Origin: Pseudomonas abieticivorans
GTDB taxonomy: Bacteria; Pseudomonadota; Gammaproteobacteria; Pseudomonadales; Pseudomonadaceae
NCBI RefSeq assembly: GCF_023509015.1
Contig: NZ_CP094975.1
Location: 6,255,501-6,319,500 of the forward strand
DNA length: 64,000 nucleotides
Direction: 5' to 3'
Numbering within the stretch: position 1 is the first letter of the stretch; each line of letters begins with the position of its first letter. The notes beneath the pieces were generated by a model, which made no database searches, was not told where the DNA came from, and saw only the letters and a program-made list of their open reading frames with translations. This document shows, piece after piece, positions 1-7,882 of the stretch. Both the position numbers and the translations under genes were made by a program.

Positions 1-424
1 CTTCGCGACCATAGTTGGCCCAGGTGCCATAGCGGCTGGCACGGTGCACGGCGGCAAAACCACGGGTGCCCAAGGGCGGGTATTTCACCGCGTTGACCGC
101 CGCCTGCGCCTGCTCGGCGTTTTCCACGAATGGCACCATGACGTTGAATGCGCCCAGGTCCAGGGCCCGCTTGAGCAGCACCGGGTCGTTGCCGGCCAGC
201 CGCACGATGGGCTGCGCGCCGGTGCACTGAATGGCCTGCAAAATGTGCCACAGGTCGCGGTATTCGATCGGCACGTGCTCCATGTCGACCAGCAGCCAGT
301 CGAAACCTGCATAGCCCAGCGCCTCGGCCGTGCTGGCCGAGCCCGACATCAGCCAGGTGCCGATGGGCGCGCCGGGAGCTTTCAGGCAGCTTGCGAAGGT
401 CTGGAGTGGGTGTTGGCCGGGCAT
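1..424 (-). CDS. HpcH/HpaI-family aldolase (5' part; gene runs off the left edge)
   Basis: The minus strand reads open from an ATG at 424 to the window edge (141 residues) without a stop, so only the N-terminal half is present. The protein matches the 2-oxo-acid aldolases of the HpaI/GarL family, class II metal-dependent enzymes that reversibly cleave 2-keto-3-deoxy acids to pyruvate plus an aldehyde. Visible landmarks are IGTWLMSGSAS near residue 20, GFDWLLVDMEH near 40-50 (catalytic base region), PIVRLAGNDP near 75 and the GTRGFAAVHRASRYG segment near 125. It lies downstream of an AraC gene on the same strand but has its own 175-bp leader with three palindromes. The exact substrate cannot be told from this fragment. 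Confidence 0.85.
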   Translation of the reverse strand, partial: MPGQHPLQTFASCLKAPGAPIGTWLMSGSASTAEALGYAGFDWLLVDMEHVPIEYRDLWHILQAIQCTGAQPIVRLAGNDPVLLKRALDLGAFNVMVPFVENAEQAQAAVNAVKYPPLGTRGFAAVHRASRYGTWANYGRE

Positions 425-470
425 GGAATACCTCTTATCAAAAGGGAATGAGCAGTGCTCAGTGAGTTCC

Positions 471-549
471 CAGCGCTGAAACGATCAAAATTCGCAGCGC
501 TGCAATTTCAACAAAAGCATATTCCAGAAATAATCGCAGCGCTACGATT
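471..549. promoter_or_regulatory. LacI-type operator palindromes upstream of the aldolase gene
   Basis: Two imperfect palindromes centred on AGCGCT lie at 489-508 and 532-549. The second has 8 of 9 complementary pairs (AATCGCAGCGCTACGATT). Their centres are 42 bp apart, about four helical turns. A third, half-conserved CAGCGCTG lies at 471-478. Even-length palindromes with a CpG-type centre are typical of LacI-family operators. The family assignment is inference, and no LacI gene is in the window. Confidence 0.6.
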
Positions 550-599
550 TTAACGTTTGATTTTTTCTTTGCCGTCTTGAGGGGCGCTCTGTCAGTGGC

Positions 600-1373
600 T
601 TACTGCTGGGTTGCCTGACGATATTGCCGGGGCGTAAACCCCGTCAGCGTCTTGAACTGACGGGTAAACGCACTGTGGTCGGTGTAACCGCACTGCATGG
701 CCACCTCGGTGATGGGCATGGCGCTGTGCAGCAGGCGGTGCGCATGCTCCAGGCGCACCTTGTGGATCATCTGCCGAGGGGTCAGGTGGAACACCCGCTT
801 GCAGTAGCGCTCCAGTTGGGCCACGGAGATGCCGGCGATGCGGGTCAGTTCGGCCATGCTGACCGGGCGGCTGAAATGGGCGCGGATGTGCGCGTCCACC
901 GCTGCCAGGCGCTGGTACGCCGGGTGGCTGTCGCTGGCCGACTGCAGGTCCACGGAAATGCCCACCAGGCCGATGATCTGGTCGCCTCGGTTGTGGATCG
1001 CACGCTTGTGGGTCAGGCACCAGCCAGGTTCACGGCTGCCATACAAGTGCAGTTCCAGTTGGTCTTCCAGTACCAGCCCTTGCTCAAGCACACGACGGTC
1101 TTGCTCGGTGTACCCAGGCCCCAACTGCGCGGGAAACACCTGTGCGCTGGTCTTGCCCAGCAGCGGCTGCAAGCGCTTGAAGCCGCAGCGCTGGACCAAC
1201 GTGCGGTTGGCCAGCACATAGCGTGCTTGCAGGTCTTTGATGAAGATCACCGCGTTAGGGATGACGTCCAGCATCGGCAACAGGGGGGCCACGTTGCAGA
1301 GCATGTCATCCAGGGTTTCGGGGCGCTGCTGGGCGCTACCCTGGCCCAGCATCGTCAGTGGACTCTGCAACAT
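600..1373 (-). CDS. AraC-family regulator with PAS-like sensor, probable hydroxyproline regulator
   Basis: This is a 257-residue protein with an N-terminal PAS-like domain (about 30-140, including PLLPMLDVIPNAVIFIKD) and a C-terminal AraC DNA-binding domain with two helix-turn-helix units (about 155-255, including GISVAQLERYCKRVFH and VAMQCGYTDHSAFTRQFK). I chose the ATG at 1373, which follows a GGGGGTG stretch; a TTG one codon upstream is less likely. It is divergent from the hydroxyproline genes starting at 1560, the usual position of the LhpR-type activator of this pathway. Its ligand is not visible, and the role as hydroxyproline regulator is inferred from position. Confidence 0.8.
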   Translation of the reverse strand: MLQSPLTMLGQGSAQQRPETLDDMLCNVAPLLPMLDVIPNAVIFIKDLQARYVLANRTLVQRCGFKRLQPLLGKTSAQVFPAQLGPGYTEQDRRVLEQGLVLEDQLELHLYGSREPGWCLTHKRAIHNRGDQIIGLVGISVDLQSASDSHPAYQRLAAVDAHIRAHFSRPVSMAELTRIAGISVAQLERYCKRVFHLTPRQMIHKVRLEHAHRLLHSAMPITEVAMQCGYTDHSAFTRQFKTLTGFTPRQYRQATQQ

Positions 1374-1494
1374 CAATCACCCCCGCTGAACGGGCCAGCC
1401 CGTGCGGCCAGCTTGCCCCAGCCCCTGCCAGGTGTCCAGCGGCCTGCGGCAGGTCGCTGAACTGTGCCGATTTCGTCATCACCCATGGCGAAAA

Positions 1495-1512
1495 CCATCA
1501 AGCGCCTGATGG
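1495..1512. promoter_or_regulatory. Inverted repeat in the AraC/epimerase intergenic region
   Basis: The sequence CCATCA-AGCGCC-TGATGG is a perfect 6-bp inverted repeat with a 6-bp spacer. It lies 48 bp upstream of the epimerase start, in the divergent gap. It could be a regulator site or part of a leader hairpin. No clear -35/-10 pair was recognised. Confidence 0.35.
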
Positions 1513-1559
1513 CCCTCTGCGGCCACTCTTGTGTCACCGCTCTCACACGGATTTGAACC

Positions 1560-2486
1560 ATGCACAAGGTCAAGGTCATCGACTCCCACACTGGCGGCGA
1601 GCCCACTCGCCTGGTGATGCAAGGCTTTCCTCAACTGGCCGGCGACACCATGGCCCAAAAGCGCGATGCCCTGCGTGACCAGCATGACCGCTGGCGCCGC
1701 GCCTGCCTGCTGGAGCCGCGGGGCAACGACGTGCTGGTGGGGGCCCTGTACTGCGAACCGGTATCTCCAAATGCCACCTGCGGGGTGATCTTCTTCAACA
1801 ATGCCGGTTACCTGGGCATGTGCGGCCACGGCACCATCGGCCTGGTCGCCTCCTTGCAGCACCTGGGTTTGATCAGCCCTGGCGAACACCTGATCGATAC
1901 CCCCGTGGGCCAGGTCAGCGCCACCCTGCACACAGACGGCGCGGTCACCGTGGGCAACGTCCCGGCTTACCGGTATCAACGGCAGGTGCCGGTCGAGGTG
2001 CCTGGCTACGGCCGCGTGTATGGCGACATCGCCTGGGGCGGCAATTGGTTTTTCCTGGTGGCCGAACACGGCGAGCGCTTGCACCTGGACAACGTGGCGC
2101 GGCTCACCGATTTCACCTGGGCCCTGCTCAAGGCGCTTGAAGACCAGGGCCTGTACGGCGAAGACGGCGCGCTGATCGACCACGTCGAGCTGTTTGCCGA
2201 CGACGCGCAAGCCGACAGCCGCAACTTCGTCATGTGCCCAGGCAAGGCGTACGACCGCTCCCCCTGCGGCACCGGCACCAGCGCCAAGCTGGCGTGCCTG
2301 GCGGCCGATGGCAAGCTGGCCGAGGGCGAGCGCTGGGTGCAGGCGAGCATCACCGGCAGCCAGTTCGAAGGCCGCTATCAATGGGTGGGCGAGCGCATTC
2401 GCCCCTTCATCACAGGCCGTGCCTACATGACCGCCGACAGCACCCTGCTGATTGATGAACAAGACCCCTTCGCCTGGGGCATTTAG
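1560..2486 (+). CDS. lhpA: 4-hydroxyproline 2-epimerase
   Basis: This 308-residue member of the proline racemase family converts trans-4-hydroxy-L-proline to cis-4-hydroxy-D-proline by two-base proton transfer. Both catalytic cysteines are visible: Cys88 in MCGHGTIG and Cys236 in SPCGTGTSA. The N-terminal [13 protein letters not shown] motif and the length fit hydroxyproline epimerases rather than dehydratase relatives, which carry Thr in place of the first Cys. It is followed 31 bp later by the deaminase and then the dehydrogenase gene, so the first steps of D-hydroxyproline catabolism are linked. The gene symbol follows Pseudomonas usage (also hypE). Confidence 0.9.
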   Translation: MHKVKVIDSHTGGEPTRLVMQGFPQLAGDTMAQKRDALRDQHDRWRRACLLEPRGNDVLVGALYCEPVSPNATCGVIFFNNAGYLGMCGHGTIGLVASLQHLGLISPGEHLIDTPVGQVSATLHTDGAVTVGNVPAYRYQRQVPVEVPGYGRVYGDIAWGGNWFFLVAEHGERLHLDNVARLTDFTWALLKALEDQGLYGEDGALIDHVELFADDAQADSRNFVMCPGKAYDRSPCGTGTSAKLACLAADGKLAEGERWVQASITGSQFEGRYQWVGERIRPFITGRAYMTADSTLLIDEQDPFAWGI

Positions 2487-2517
2487 ACCAATCGTTTTAA
2501 TTCCTGAAGGAGCCACC

Positions 2518-3465
2518 ATGAGCGATAACGTGTTCAACGGCTGCATGCCAGCACTGATGACCCCCTGCACCGCCGCGCGCCAACCGGACTTCGACGCCCT
2601 GGTCGCCAAGGGCCGCGAGCTGATCGATATCGGCATGAGCGCCGTGGTGTATTGCGGCTCGATGGGCGATTGGCCGCTGCTCACCCAAGGTCAACGCCAA
2701 GAGGGCGTGGCACGCCTGGTGGCCGCTGGCGTGCCGACCGTCGTCGGTACCGGTGCGGTCAACACCCGCGAGGCGGTGGCCCACGCCGCTCATGCCGCCG
2801 AGGTCGGGGCCCATGGCCTGATGGTCATCCCTCGGGTGCTGTCCCGCGGCGCCTCGCCGGCGGCGCAAAAGGCTCACTTTGGCGCCGTCCTGAACGCTGC
2901 GCCGCAGTTGCCGGCGGTGATCTACAACAGCCCTTACTACGGTTTTGCGACCCGTGCCGAACTGTTCTTCGAGTTGCGCCGCGAGCACCCCAACCTGGTC
3001 GGTTTCAAGGAGTTTGGTGGCGCGGCTGACTTGCGTTACGCCGCCGAAAACATCACCTCACAGGATGATGCCGTGACCCTCATGGTGGGCGTCGACACGC
3101 AGGTGGTGCACGGCTTCGTCAATTGCAACGCCACCGGCGCGATCACCGGCATCGGCAATGCATTGCCCCGCGAGGTGCTGCACCTGGTGGCCCTGAGCAA
3201 GCAAGCGGCCCAGGGAGACGCCCGCGCCAGGCGCTTGGCCCGGGAACTGGAATCGGCGTTGGCGGTGCTCTCCTCCTTCGACGAAGGCTGCGACCTGGTG
3301 CTGTTTTACAAACACCTGATGGTGCTCAACGGTGATCAGGGGTACACCCTGCACTTTAACGAGACTGACGCGCTGAGCGATGCCCAGCGCCACTACGCAG
3401 AACTCCAGTACACCCTGTTTCGCCAGTGGTACGCCCATTGGGCGGCCGAGCTTGCGGCATGCTGA
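2518..3465 (+). CDS. lhpC: 1-pyrroline-4-hydroxy-2-carboxylate deaminase (DapA superfamily)
   Basis: The 315-residue TIM-barrel protein belongs to the dihydrodipicolinate synthase/N-acetylneuraminate lyase superfamily. In the hydroxyproline pathway it deaminates and dehydrates pyrroline-hydroxycarboxylate to 2-oxoglutarate semialdehyde. The Schiff-base lysine is Lys164 in LVGFKEFGG, with the YNSPYYG motif at about 136-142. I chose the ATG at 2518, behind GAAGGAG, over an in-frame upstream start that would overlap the epimerase gene. Its end overlaps the next start by 7 bp, supporting one operon. The specific function rests on context and family resemblance. Confidence 0.85.
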   Translation: MSDNVFNGCMPALMTPCTAARQPDFDALVAKGRELIDIGMSAVVYCGSMGDWPLLTQGQRQEGVARLVAAGVPTVVGTGAVNTREAVAHAAHAAEVGAHGLMVIPRVLSRGASPAAQKAHFGAVLNAAPQLPAVIYNSPYYGFATRAELFFELRREHPNLVGFKEFGGAADLRYAAENITSQDDAVTLMVGVDTQVVHGFVNCNATGAITGIGNALPREVLHLVALSKQAAQGDARARRLARELESALAVLSSFDEGCDLVLFYKHLMVLNGDQGYTLHFNETDALSDAQRHYAELQYTLFRQWYAHWAAELAAC

Positions 3466-4718
3466 AGGAGCCGCCCGTTGATATCGCGGTGGTGGGCGCC
3501 GGCATCATCGGCGTCACCTGTGCACTGGCCTTGGCGCGCCGGGGCATGCGGGTGGTGGTCATCGACGGTCAACCCCCAGGCCATGGCGCCTCGTATGGCA
3601 ACGCGGGGCACCTGGCCACCGAGCAGGTGTTCCCGATCGCCGACCTGTCGATACTCAAACGCCTGCCGGCCATGCTGACAGACCCCTTGGGGCCCTTGCG
3701 CGTGGATTGGAAGTACCTGCCACAGGCGCTGCCCTGGTTCGCCCGCTTGCTGTTGAACCTGCGCCCGGCGCCCTACCAACGCACGGTGGCCGGCCTGCGC
3801 ACGCTCAACGAAGCCAGCCTGGGCGCCTGGCAACGACTGCTGCGCAGCCTGGGCCGTCCCGACCTGCTCAAGCAAGAAGGCTCGTTGCTGGTGTTCGAGC
3901 GGCCCGAATCCCGCCCGTTGCTTGAAGCGCTACAAGCGCGCCTGGGCCAGCAACAGGTGCCAGTCGACTTTTGGCCTGCCAGTGCCCTGTGCGAAACCGC
4001 GCCCCAGTTGAGCGAGCATTTGCAGGGCGGCTTGTTTTTTCCCGCAACAGGGCATTTTATCGACCCCTACCGGGTGGTCTGCGAGCTGGTGGAGGTCGCC
4101 AAGGCCTGTGGCGTGCAGTTTCAACGCCAGCACGTGCGCGGCGGCCATCTGCATATGGGCGGCGTGTCGCTGGCCACCGATCAGGGCCGCCTGGACGCCC
4201 GCCAGGTACTGATCGCCTGCGGCGCCCATTCGGCAAAACTGACCGCGCAATTGACCGGCAAACACGTGCCCCTGGACACCGAACGCGGCTATCACCTGAT
4301 GCTGCCCCATGAACACGACCGGCTACCGTTTGCGGTCACCTCACTGGAGCGCAAGTTCATCATGACGCCCATGGCAGGCGGCCTGCGGCTGGCCGGCAGT
4401 GTCGAATTCGCCGGCCTCGAAAGCCCGCCCACCCTGGCCCGCGCCTGGCAGTTGCAGCGCTTGAGCCAAGGGTTGTTTCGCCAGGACCTGGACGCCAGCG
4501 ACGCCACGCCCTGGATGGGCTTTCGCCCGTCGTTGCCCGACTCCCTGCCGATCATCGACAAGGTCTGCGACGGCAAGGTGCTGCTTGCCTTCGGGCACCA
4601 GCACTTGGGGCTGACCCAGGCTGCGGTGACGGCTGAATGGGTTGCCGAACTGGCGGCGCCCCTGGTGCATTTTCAGGGTTTAGCGGCGCTTGAGGCCTAT
4701 CGGTTGAATCGGTTTTGA
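3459..4718 (+). CDS. lhpB: FAD-dependent D-hydroxyproline dehydrogenase
   Basis: This 419-residue DAO-type flavoprotein begins with a Rossmann dinucleotide fold (VDIAVVGAGIIGVTCALALA) and ends with the FAD-contacting GFRPSLPDSLPIID and FGHQHLGLTQA segments typical of D-amino-acid dehydrogenases. In this operon it should oxidise cis-4-hydroxy-D-proline to the pyrroline substrate of the preceding deaminase, passing electrons to the respiratory chain. The ATG at 3459 overlaps the deaminase gene by 7 bp; a longer in-frame reading would run far into it. The 2-oxoglutarate semialdehyde dehydrogenase that completes the pathway is not adjacent. Confidence 0.85.
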   Translation: MLKEPPVDIAVVGAGIIGVTCALALARRGMRVVVIDGQPPGHGASYGNAGHLATEQVFPIADLSILKRLPAMLTDPLGPLRVDWKYLPQALPWFARLLLNLRPAPYQRTVAGLRTLNEASLGAWQRLLRSLGRPDLLKQEGSLLVFERPESRPLLEALQARLGQQQVPVDFWPASALCETAPQLSEHLQGGLFFPATGHFIDPYRVVCELVEVAKACGVQFQRQHVRGGHLHMGGVSLATDQGRLDARQVLIACGAHSAKLTAQLTGKHVPLDTERGYHLMLPHEHDRLPFAVTSLERKFIMTPMAGGLRLAGSVEFAGLESPPTLARAWQLQRLSQGLFRQDLDASDATPWMGFRPSLPDSLPIIDKVCDGKVLLAFGHQHLGLTQAAVTAEWVAELAAPLVHFQGLAALEAYRLNRF

Positions 4719-4735
4719 GGGCGTTGGCGCGCCCC

Positions 4736-5629
4736 TTACTCGAACGCCTCGAACCACGCCACCAACGCCTCGACAAACAACCCCACCTTGCGCGACTGCG
4801 CCGCCCGCACCGGGTGGATCGCATAGAACGACACCGGGTCTGGCTCGTACACCTCCAACACCGTGCGCAAGTTACCCTGCGCCACGTGCTCGGCCACCTC
4901 CCACCAGGACTTCTGGGTCAGCCCCAGGCCTTGCAAGGCCCAACTGATGGGGAGTTCAGAGTGGGTGGTTGCCAGCGCACCGTCCAGGCGCAGGGTGTGC
5001 GCCTGCGCCCCGCGACCAAAACGCCAATCAGCGTGAAAATGCCCTTGATGGTTGAACACCAGGCAGCGGTGCTGCGGCAAATCCCGGGGCGTGGCCGGCA
5101 CACCGGCACGCTTTAGATACGCCGGGCTTGCGACTACCACGCGGCGGGTGTCGAACAGCCGGCGGCCGGTGAATTGGCTGTCGATCAACGGCCCGCCGCG
5201 CACGGCCACATCGAAGCCTTCGCCGACGATATCGCTGAACCGATCATCCAGTGTCAGATGCACCTGAATGTGCGGGTGTGCCTGGCTGAACTGCCCCACC
5301 AACGGCGCCATGTGGCGCTGCCCCAAAGGCCCCGGCGCGGTCACGCGCAAAGGCCCGCGCGGCGCGGTCGCGGTTTCCAGCACCAAGGCTTCCATCGCCT
5401 CGATGTCGGCGACGATGCACCGTGCGTGCTCCAGGTACACCTGGCCGCCTTCGGTGAGCGCCTGGCTGCGGGTGGTGCGGTGCAGCAGTTTCATGCCCAA
5501 GCGCAGTTCCAGCGCCTTGACCCGGTCGCTGACCACTGAGCTTGCCAGACCCAGGTGCCGGCTTGCAGCGCTGAACCCGCCCTGGCGGACGACCTCCACA
5601 AACACCACCATATCGGAAACATCATGCAT
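4736..5629 (-). CDS. LysR-family transcriptional regulator
   Basis: The 297-residue protein has the LysR winged helix-turn-helix at about 1-60 (VVRQGGFSAASRHLGLASSVVSDRVKALE, split by the turn) and a periplasmic-binding-protein-like effector domain at about 90-295. It belongs to the CrgA-like subgroup (RVTAPGPLGQRHMAPLV, then SDIVGEGFDVAVRGG). It is divergent from the haem-binding-like gene at 5732, with a 17-bp palindrome between them, so it probably controls that pair and itself. The effector is unknown. Confidence 0.9.
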   Translation of the reverse strand: MHDVSDMVVFVEVVRQGGFSAASRHLGLASSVVSDRVKALELRLGMKLLHRTTRSQALTEGGQVYLEHARCIVADIEAMEALVLETATAPRGPLRVTAPGPLGQRHMAPLVGQFSQAHPHIQVHLTLDDRFSDIVGEGFDVAVRGGPLIDSQFTGRRLFDTRRVVVASPAYLKRAGVPATPRDLPQHRCLVFNHQGHFHADWRFGRGAQAHTLRLDGALATTHSELPISWALQGLGLTQKSWWEVAEHVAQGNLRTVLEVYEPDPVSFYAIHPVRAAQSRKVGLFVEALVAWFEAFE

Positions 5630-5645
5630 CGGATTAGCCGGTATA

Positions 5646-5662
5646 TCGGAAAGATATTCCGA
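5646..5662. promoter_or_regulatory. Palindromic operator candidate in the LysR divergent promoter
   Basis: TCGGAA-AGATA-TTCCGA is a perfect 6-bp inverted repeat 17 bp upstream of the LysR start codon. A related TATTCCGAGAATATCCGG stretch follows immediately, so the site may be extended. The position fits an autoregulatory LysR site. It is an inference from symmetry only. Confidence 0.45.
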
Positions 5663-5731
5663 GAATATCCGGTTTTCCCGATAACGCTGTTGGTGATACT
5701 AAGGCCTTGTCGAACAGGAGGTTGAACATCC

Positions 5732-6256
5732 ATGGAATTGAAGTGCACTGCCTTATCGATCCTGACCCTGGCCGGGCTACTGGGCGCAGCCGTTGCCGAT
5801 GCGGCCCCTGCCCCGTTGATCACCACCCAGAAGCTGCCTTGGCAGACCGCCGAGCAATTGGCGAGCAAAGCCGTGGCCCTGTGCGCGGCCAAAGGCTATT
5901 CGGTAACGGCCGCGGTGGTCGACCCCAGTGGGCATGAACAGGTGGTGATCAAGGGCGACAGCGTGCCGTTGCAATCGCTGTCGGTGGCCTACCGCAAGGC
6001 TTACACGGCGTTTTCCTATGGCCAGGCGTTTGACAAGAACACCACCAGCGAATTGATCGCCGCCCACCTGGACGGGCCTGCCAACGGCGCATTGAACACG
6101 GTGCCCGAAGTGCTGTTCATCGCCGGCGGGGTGACCCTGCGCAAGGCAGACCACCAGGTCATCGGTGGGCTGGGGGTTTCCGGTGCACCGGGCGGCGACA
6201 AGGATGAGGCCTGCGCGCTGGACGCGGTCAAGGCTTATCAGGCATCGTTCCAGTAG
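5732..6256 (+). CDS. Exported GlcG/HbpS-family (haem-binding-like) protein
   Basis: The 174-residue protein starts with a signal peptide (hydrophobic ILTLAGLLGAAVADAA, cleavage near residue 25) followed by one GlcG/HbpS domain. Typical landmarks are SVTAAVVDPSGHEQVV, KAYTAFSYGQ and GGVTLRKADHQVIGGLGVSG with its glycine-rich end. Family members include the redox/haem sensor HbpS, but many have no assigned role and no haem ligand can be claimed here. An AGGAGG lies 10 bp before the ATG. The DsbA-like gene starts 28 bp downstream and is probably cotranscribed; the divergent LysR is the likely regulator. Confidence 0.8.
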   Translation: MELKCTALSILTLAGLLGAAVADAAPAPLITTQKLPWQTAEQLASKAVALCAAKGYSVTAAVVDPSGHEQVVIKGDSVPLQSLSVAYRKAYTAFSYGQAFDKNTTSELIAAHLDGPANGALNTVPEVLFIAGGVTLRKADHQVIGGLGVSGAPGGDKDEACALDAVKAYQASFQ

Positions 6257-6284
6257 CGTTCAACTCAACCCACAGGAGTACACC

Positions 6285-6833
6285 TTGGAAAAGCCAGCAG
6301 ACCCGCTTTCATGGGGCCACGGCCCTCGCGTCCTGGAAATGTTCCTGGAGCCCACCTGCCCGTTTTCCGTCAAGGCCTTCAACAAACTCGACGAACTGCT
6401 GGCGCAGGCCGGTGAAGAGCACATCACCGTCAAGGTCCGCCTGCAATCCCAGCCCTGGCACATGTTCTCGCCCGTGCTGGTGCGCTGCATCCTGGCGGCG
6501 TCTACCCTGGAAGGCGGCAAGCATACGGCCAAGGCCGTGATGGCGGCCATTGGCGCCCATCGCGAGGAGTTCGAGTTCGAAAAGCACGCCGGCGGCCCGA
6601 ACCTCAATGCCACCCCCAATGACATCATCGCCCGGCTGGAAGGCTACAGCGGCGTGAAACTGGCCCAGGCCTTTGCCGCGCCGGCCTTGGAGCAGGAGAT
6701 CAAATGGCACGCCAAATACGCGCGCCAGAACGGCATTCACGTGTCGCCAACGTTCATGGTCGACGGCTTGGTGCAGCCGAAAATGAGCAGCGCAGACTCG
6801 GTTGAAGAATGGGTGGCGCAGCTCGGCCTCTGA
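6285..6833 (+). CDS. DsbA-like thioredoxin-fold protein without the second active-site Cys
   Basis: The 182-residue product has a DsbA-type thioredoxin fold: an early strand (VLEMFLEPTCPFSVKAFNKL), a helical insertion and a late cis-Pro region (NGIHVSPTFMVDG). The active-site motif is CPFS, so only the first cysteine (Cys25) of the usual CxxC is present and ordinary disulfide oxidase activity is unlikely. No signal peptide is visible, suggesting a cytoplasmic protein. The start is TTG at 6285, set by AGGAG six bases upstream; no suitable ATG fits. It follows the haem-binding-like gene by 28 bp. Confidence 0.75.
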   Translation: MEKPADPLSWGHGPRVLEMFLEPTCPFSVKAFNKLDELLAQAGEEHITVKVRLQSQPWHMFSPVLVRCILAASTLEGGKHTAKAVMAAIGAHREEFEFEKHAGGPNLNATPNDIIARLEGYSGVKLAQAFAAPALEQEIKWHAKYARQNGIHVSPTFMVDGLVQPKMSSADSVEEWVAQLGL

Positions 6834-6834
6834 T

Positions 6835-7329
6835 CTACCGACCGATGAAATAACTCAGCAACTGCGGATCATCCTCCAGCGCCAGCACCTGAACCGGCCG
6901 TGGCAAGTCATCCAGCACCGCGCGCCAGAACAACCGGGCCGGTTCATCCTGCGCATAGAAGCGCACCAGCCAATCGCCCTGGCCGCCCAGCAATACCTGG
7001 CGGGCCAACGCCCGGCCAATGCCCTGCCGACGGTACTTTTTCAGGATGAACAAGTCAGCCAATTCCAGCGCATCGATCCCCGCCAGTTCACTTTTTTCAA
7101 TCAACAAAAAGCCTGCGATAAAACCGTCCACTAACAGCAACTGCGCGCTCCACCCGGCGTCTTGCCAGTAGCGCGCCAGGTGCTCGTCGTGGATGTAGAA
7201 ACGCCCGTCGACCTCCACGTCTTCCTGCTCCCAGTCCGAGGACTCGTAGGCATAAAACTGGTAGAGGTTGCGGATCAGGCTCAGGTGCTCGGGGCCGGTG
7301 GGCACACATTCTATTGCGGTGTCGTTCAA
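6835..7329 (-). CDS. GNAT-family N-acetyltransferase
   Basis: The 164-residue protein carries the GNAT fold with the acetyl-CoA binding motif A, ELADLFILKKYRRQGIGRAL, at about 90-110. A C-terminal RFYAQDEPARLFWRAVLDDL region resembles the part of GNAT enzymes that packs against the cofactor. The open frame starts with TTG at 7329 behind a GAG-containing leader, and no ATG lies near the N-terminus. It converges with the DsbA-like gene (1-bp gap). Substrate unknown. Confidence 0.8.
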   Translation of the reverse strand: MNDTAIECVPTGPEHLSLIRNLYQFYAYESSDWEQEDVEVDGRFYIHDEHLARYWQDAGWSAQLLLVDGFIAGFLLIEKSELAGIDALELADLFILKKYRRQGIGRALARQVLLGGQGDWLVRFYAQDEPARLFWRAVLDDLPRPVQVLALEDDPQLLSYFIGR

Positions 7330-7450
7330 GGGGCGCTCACGTGCGGGTGAAAGGCGCGCAGTTTACCACTTTGCTTTATCGACGCTTGAGGGCGCCATTG
7401 GGCATGGTGATTGCTATCAAAGACAACGGGGCCACCTTCGAGAAAAAAAC

Positions 7451-7687
7451 ATGGATGTCGCGACAAAACCGCCCGCAAAGGCGGCCGCACGCTTTGTGCT
7501 CATCGCCCTGGTCGGCGCCGGTGGCTGCGTGCTGTTGGCCTACTTGCCGTTTTCACCGTTGCACAGCTTGGCGACGTTCATCATGGTGGCGACGGTGATG
7601 GGTTATGGGCTTAACAAATGGAGCAGGCTGGCGAACAGGGCGAGCAAAAACAATCAGCAGCGAGGTATTGCCACCACGCAGCGATAA
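7451..7687 (+). CDS. Small membrane protein of unknown function
   Basis: A 78-residue protein starts at ATG 7451. It has a basic N-terminus and two closely spaced hydrophobic segments (about 14-30, RFVLIALVGAGGCVLLAYL; about 36-51, LATFIMVATVMGYGLN), ending in a basic tail. The Shine-Dalgarno is weak. It stands alone between the divergent GNAT gene and the desaturase gene. I do not recognise the family; a two-helix inner-membrane protein is all that can be said. Confidence 0.5.
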   Translation: MDVATKPPAKAAARFVLIALVGAGGCVLLAYLPFSPLHSLATFIMVATVMGYGLNKWSRLANRASKNNQQRGIATTQR

Positions 7688-7882
7688 AACAGAACACACA
7701 GGTCCGGACAATCATCCACAATCACTAACGTCCCCCCAACGGCCCGCCGACAGCCGCCTTGTATTAATTCCCAATTGATCTATTACAGTAGCCCAATGTG
7801 ATTATTCACGCATAACCAAAATTGCTAAGGTGCGCACACCAGACCACTGGCCCTGCAACATAAACTGCCTGGGTTCTGACAC

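Noticed and set aside
1479..2684. 401-codon open frame antisense to the hydroxyproline epimerase
   Set aside because: It lies wholly opposite a gene with intact catalytic motifs and reads as low-complexity Ala/Gly/His/Gln; typical high-GC shadow frame.
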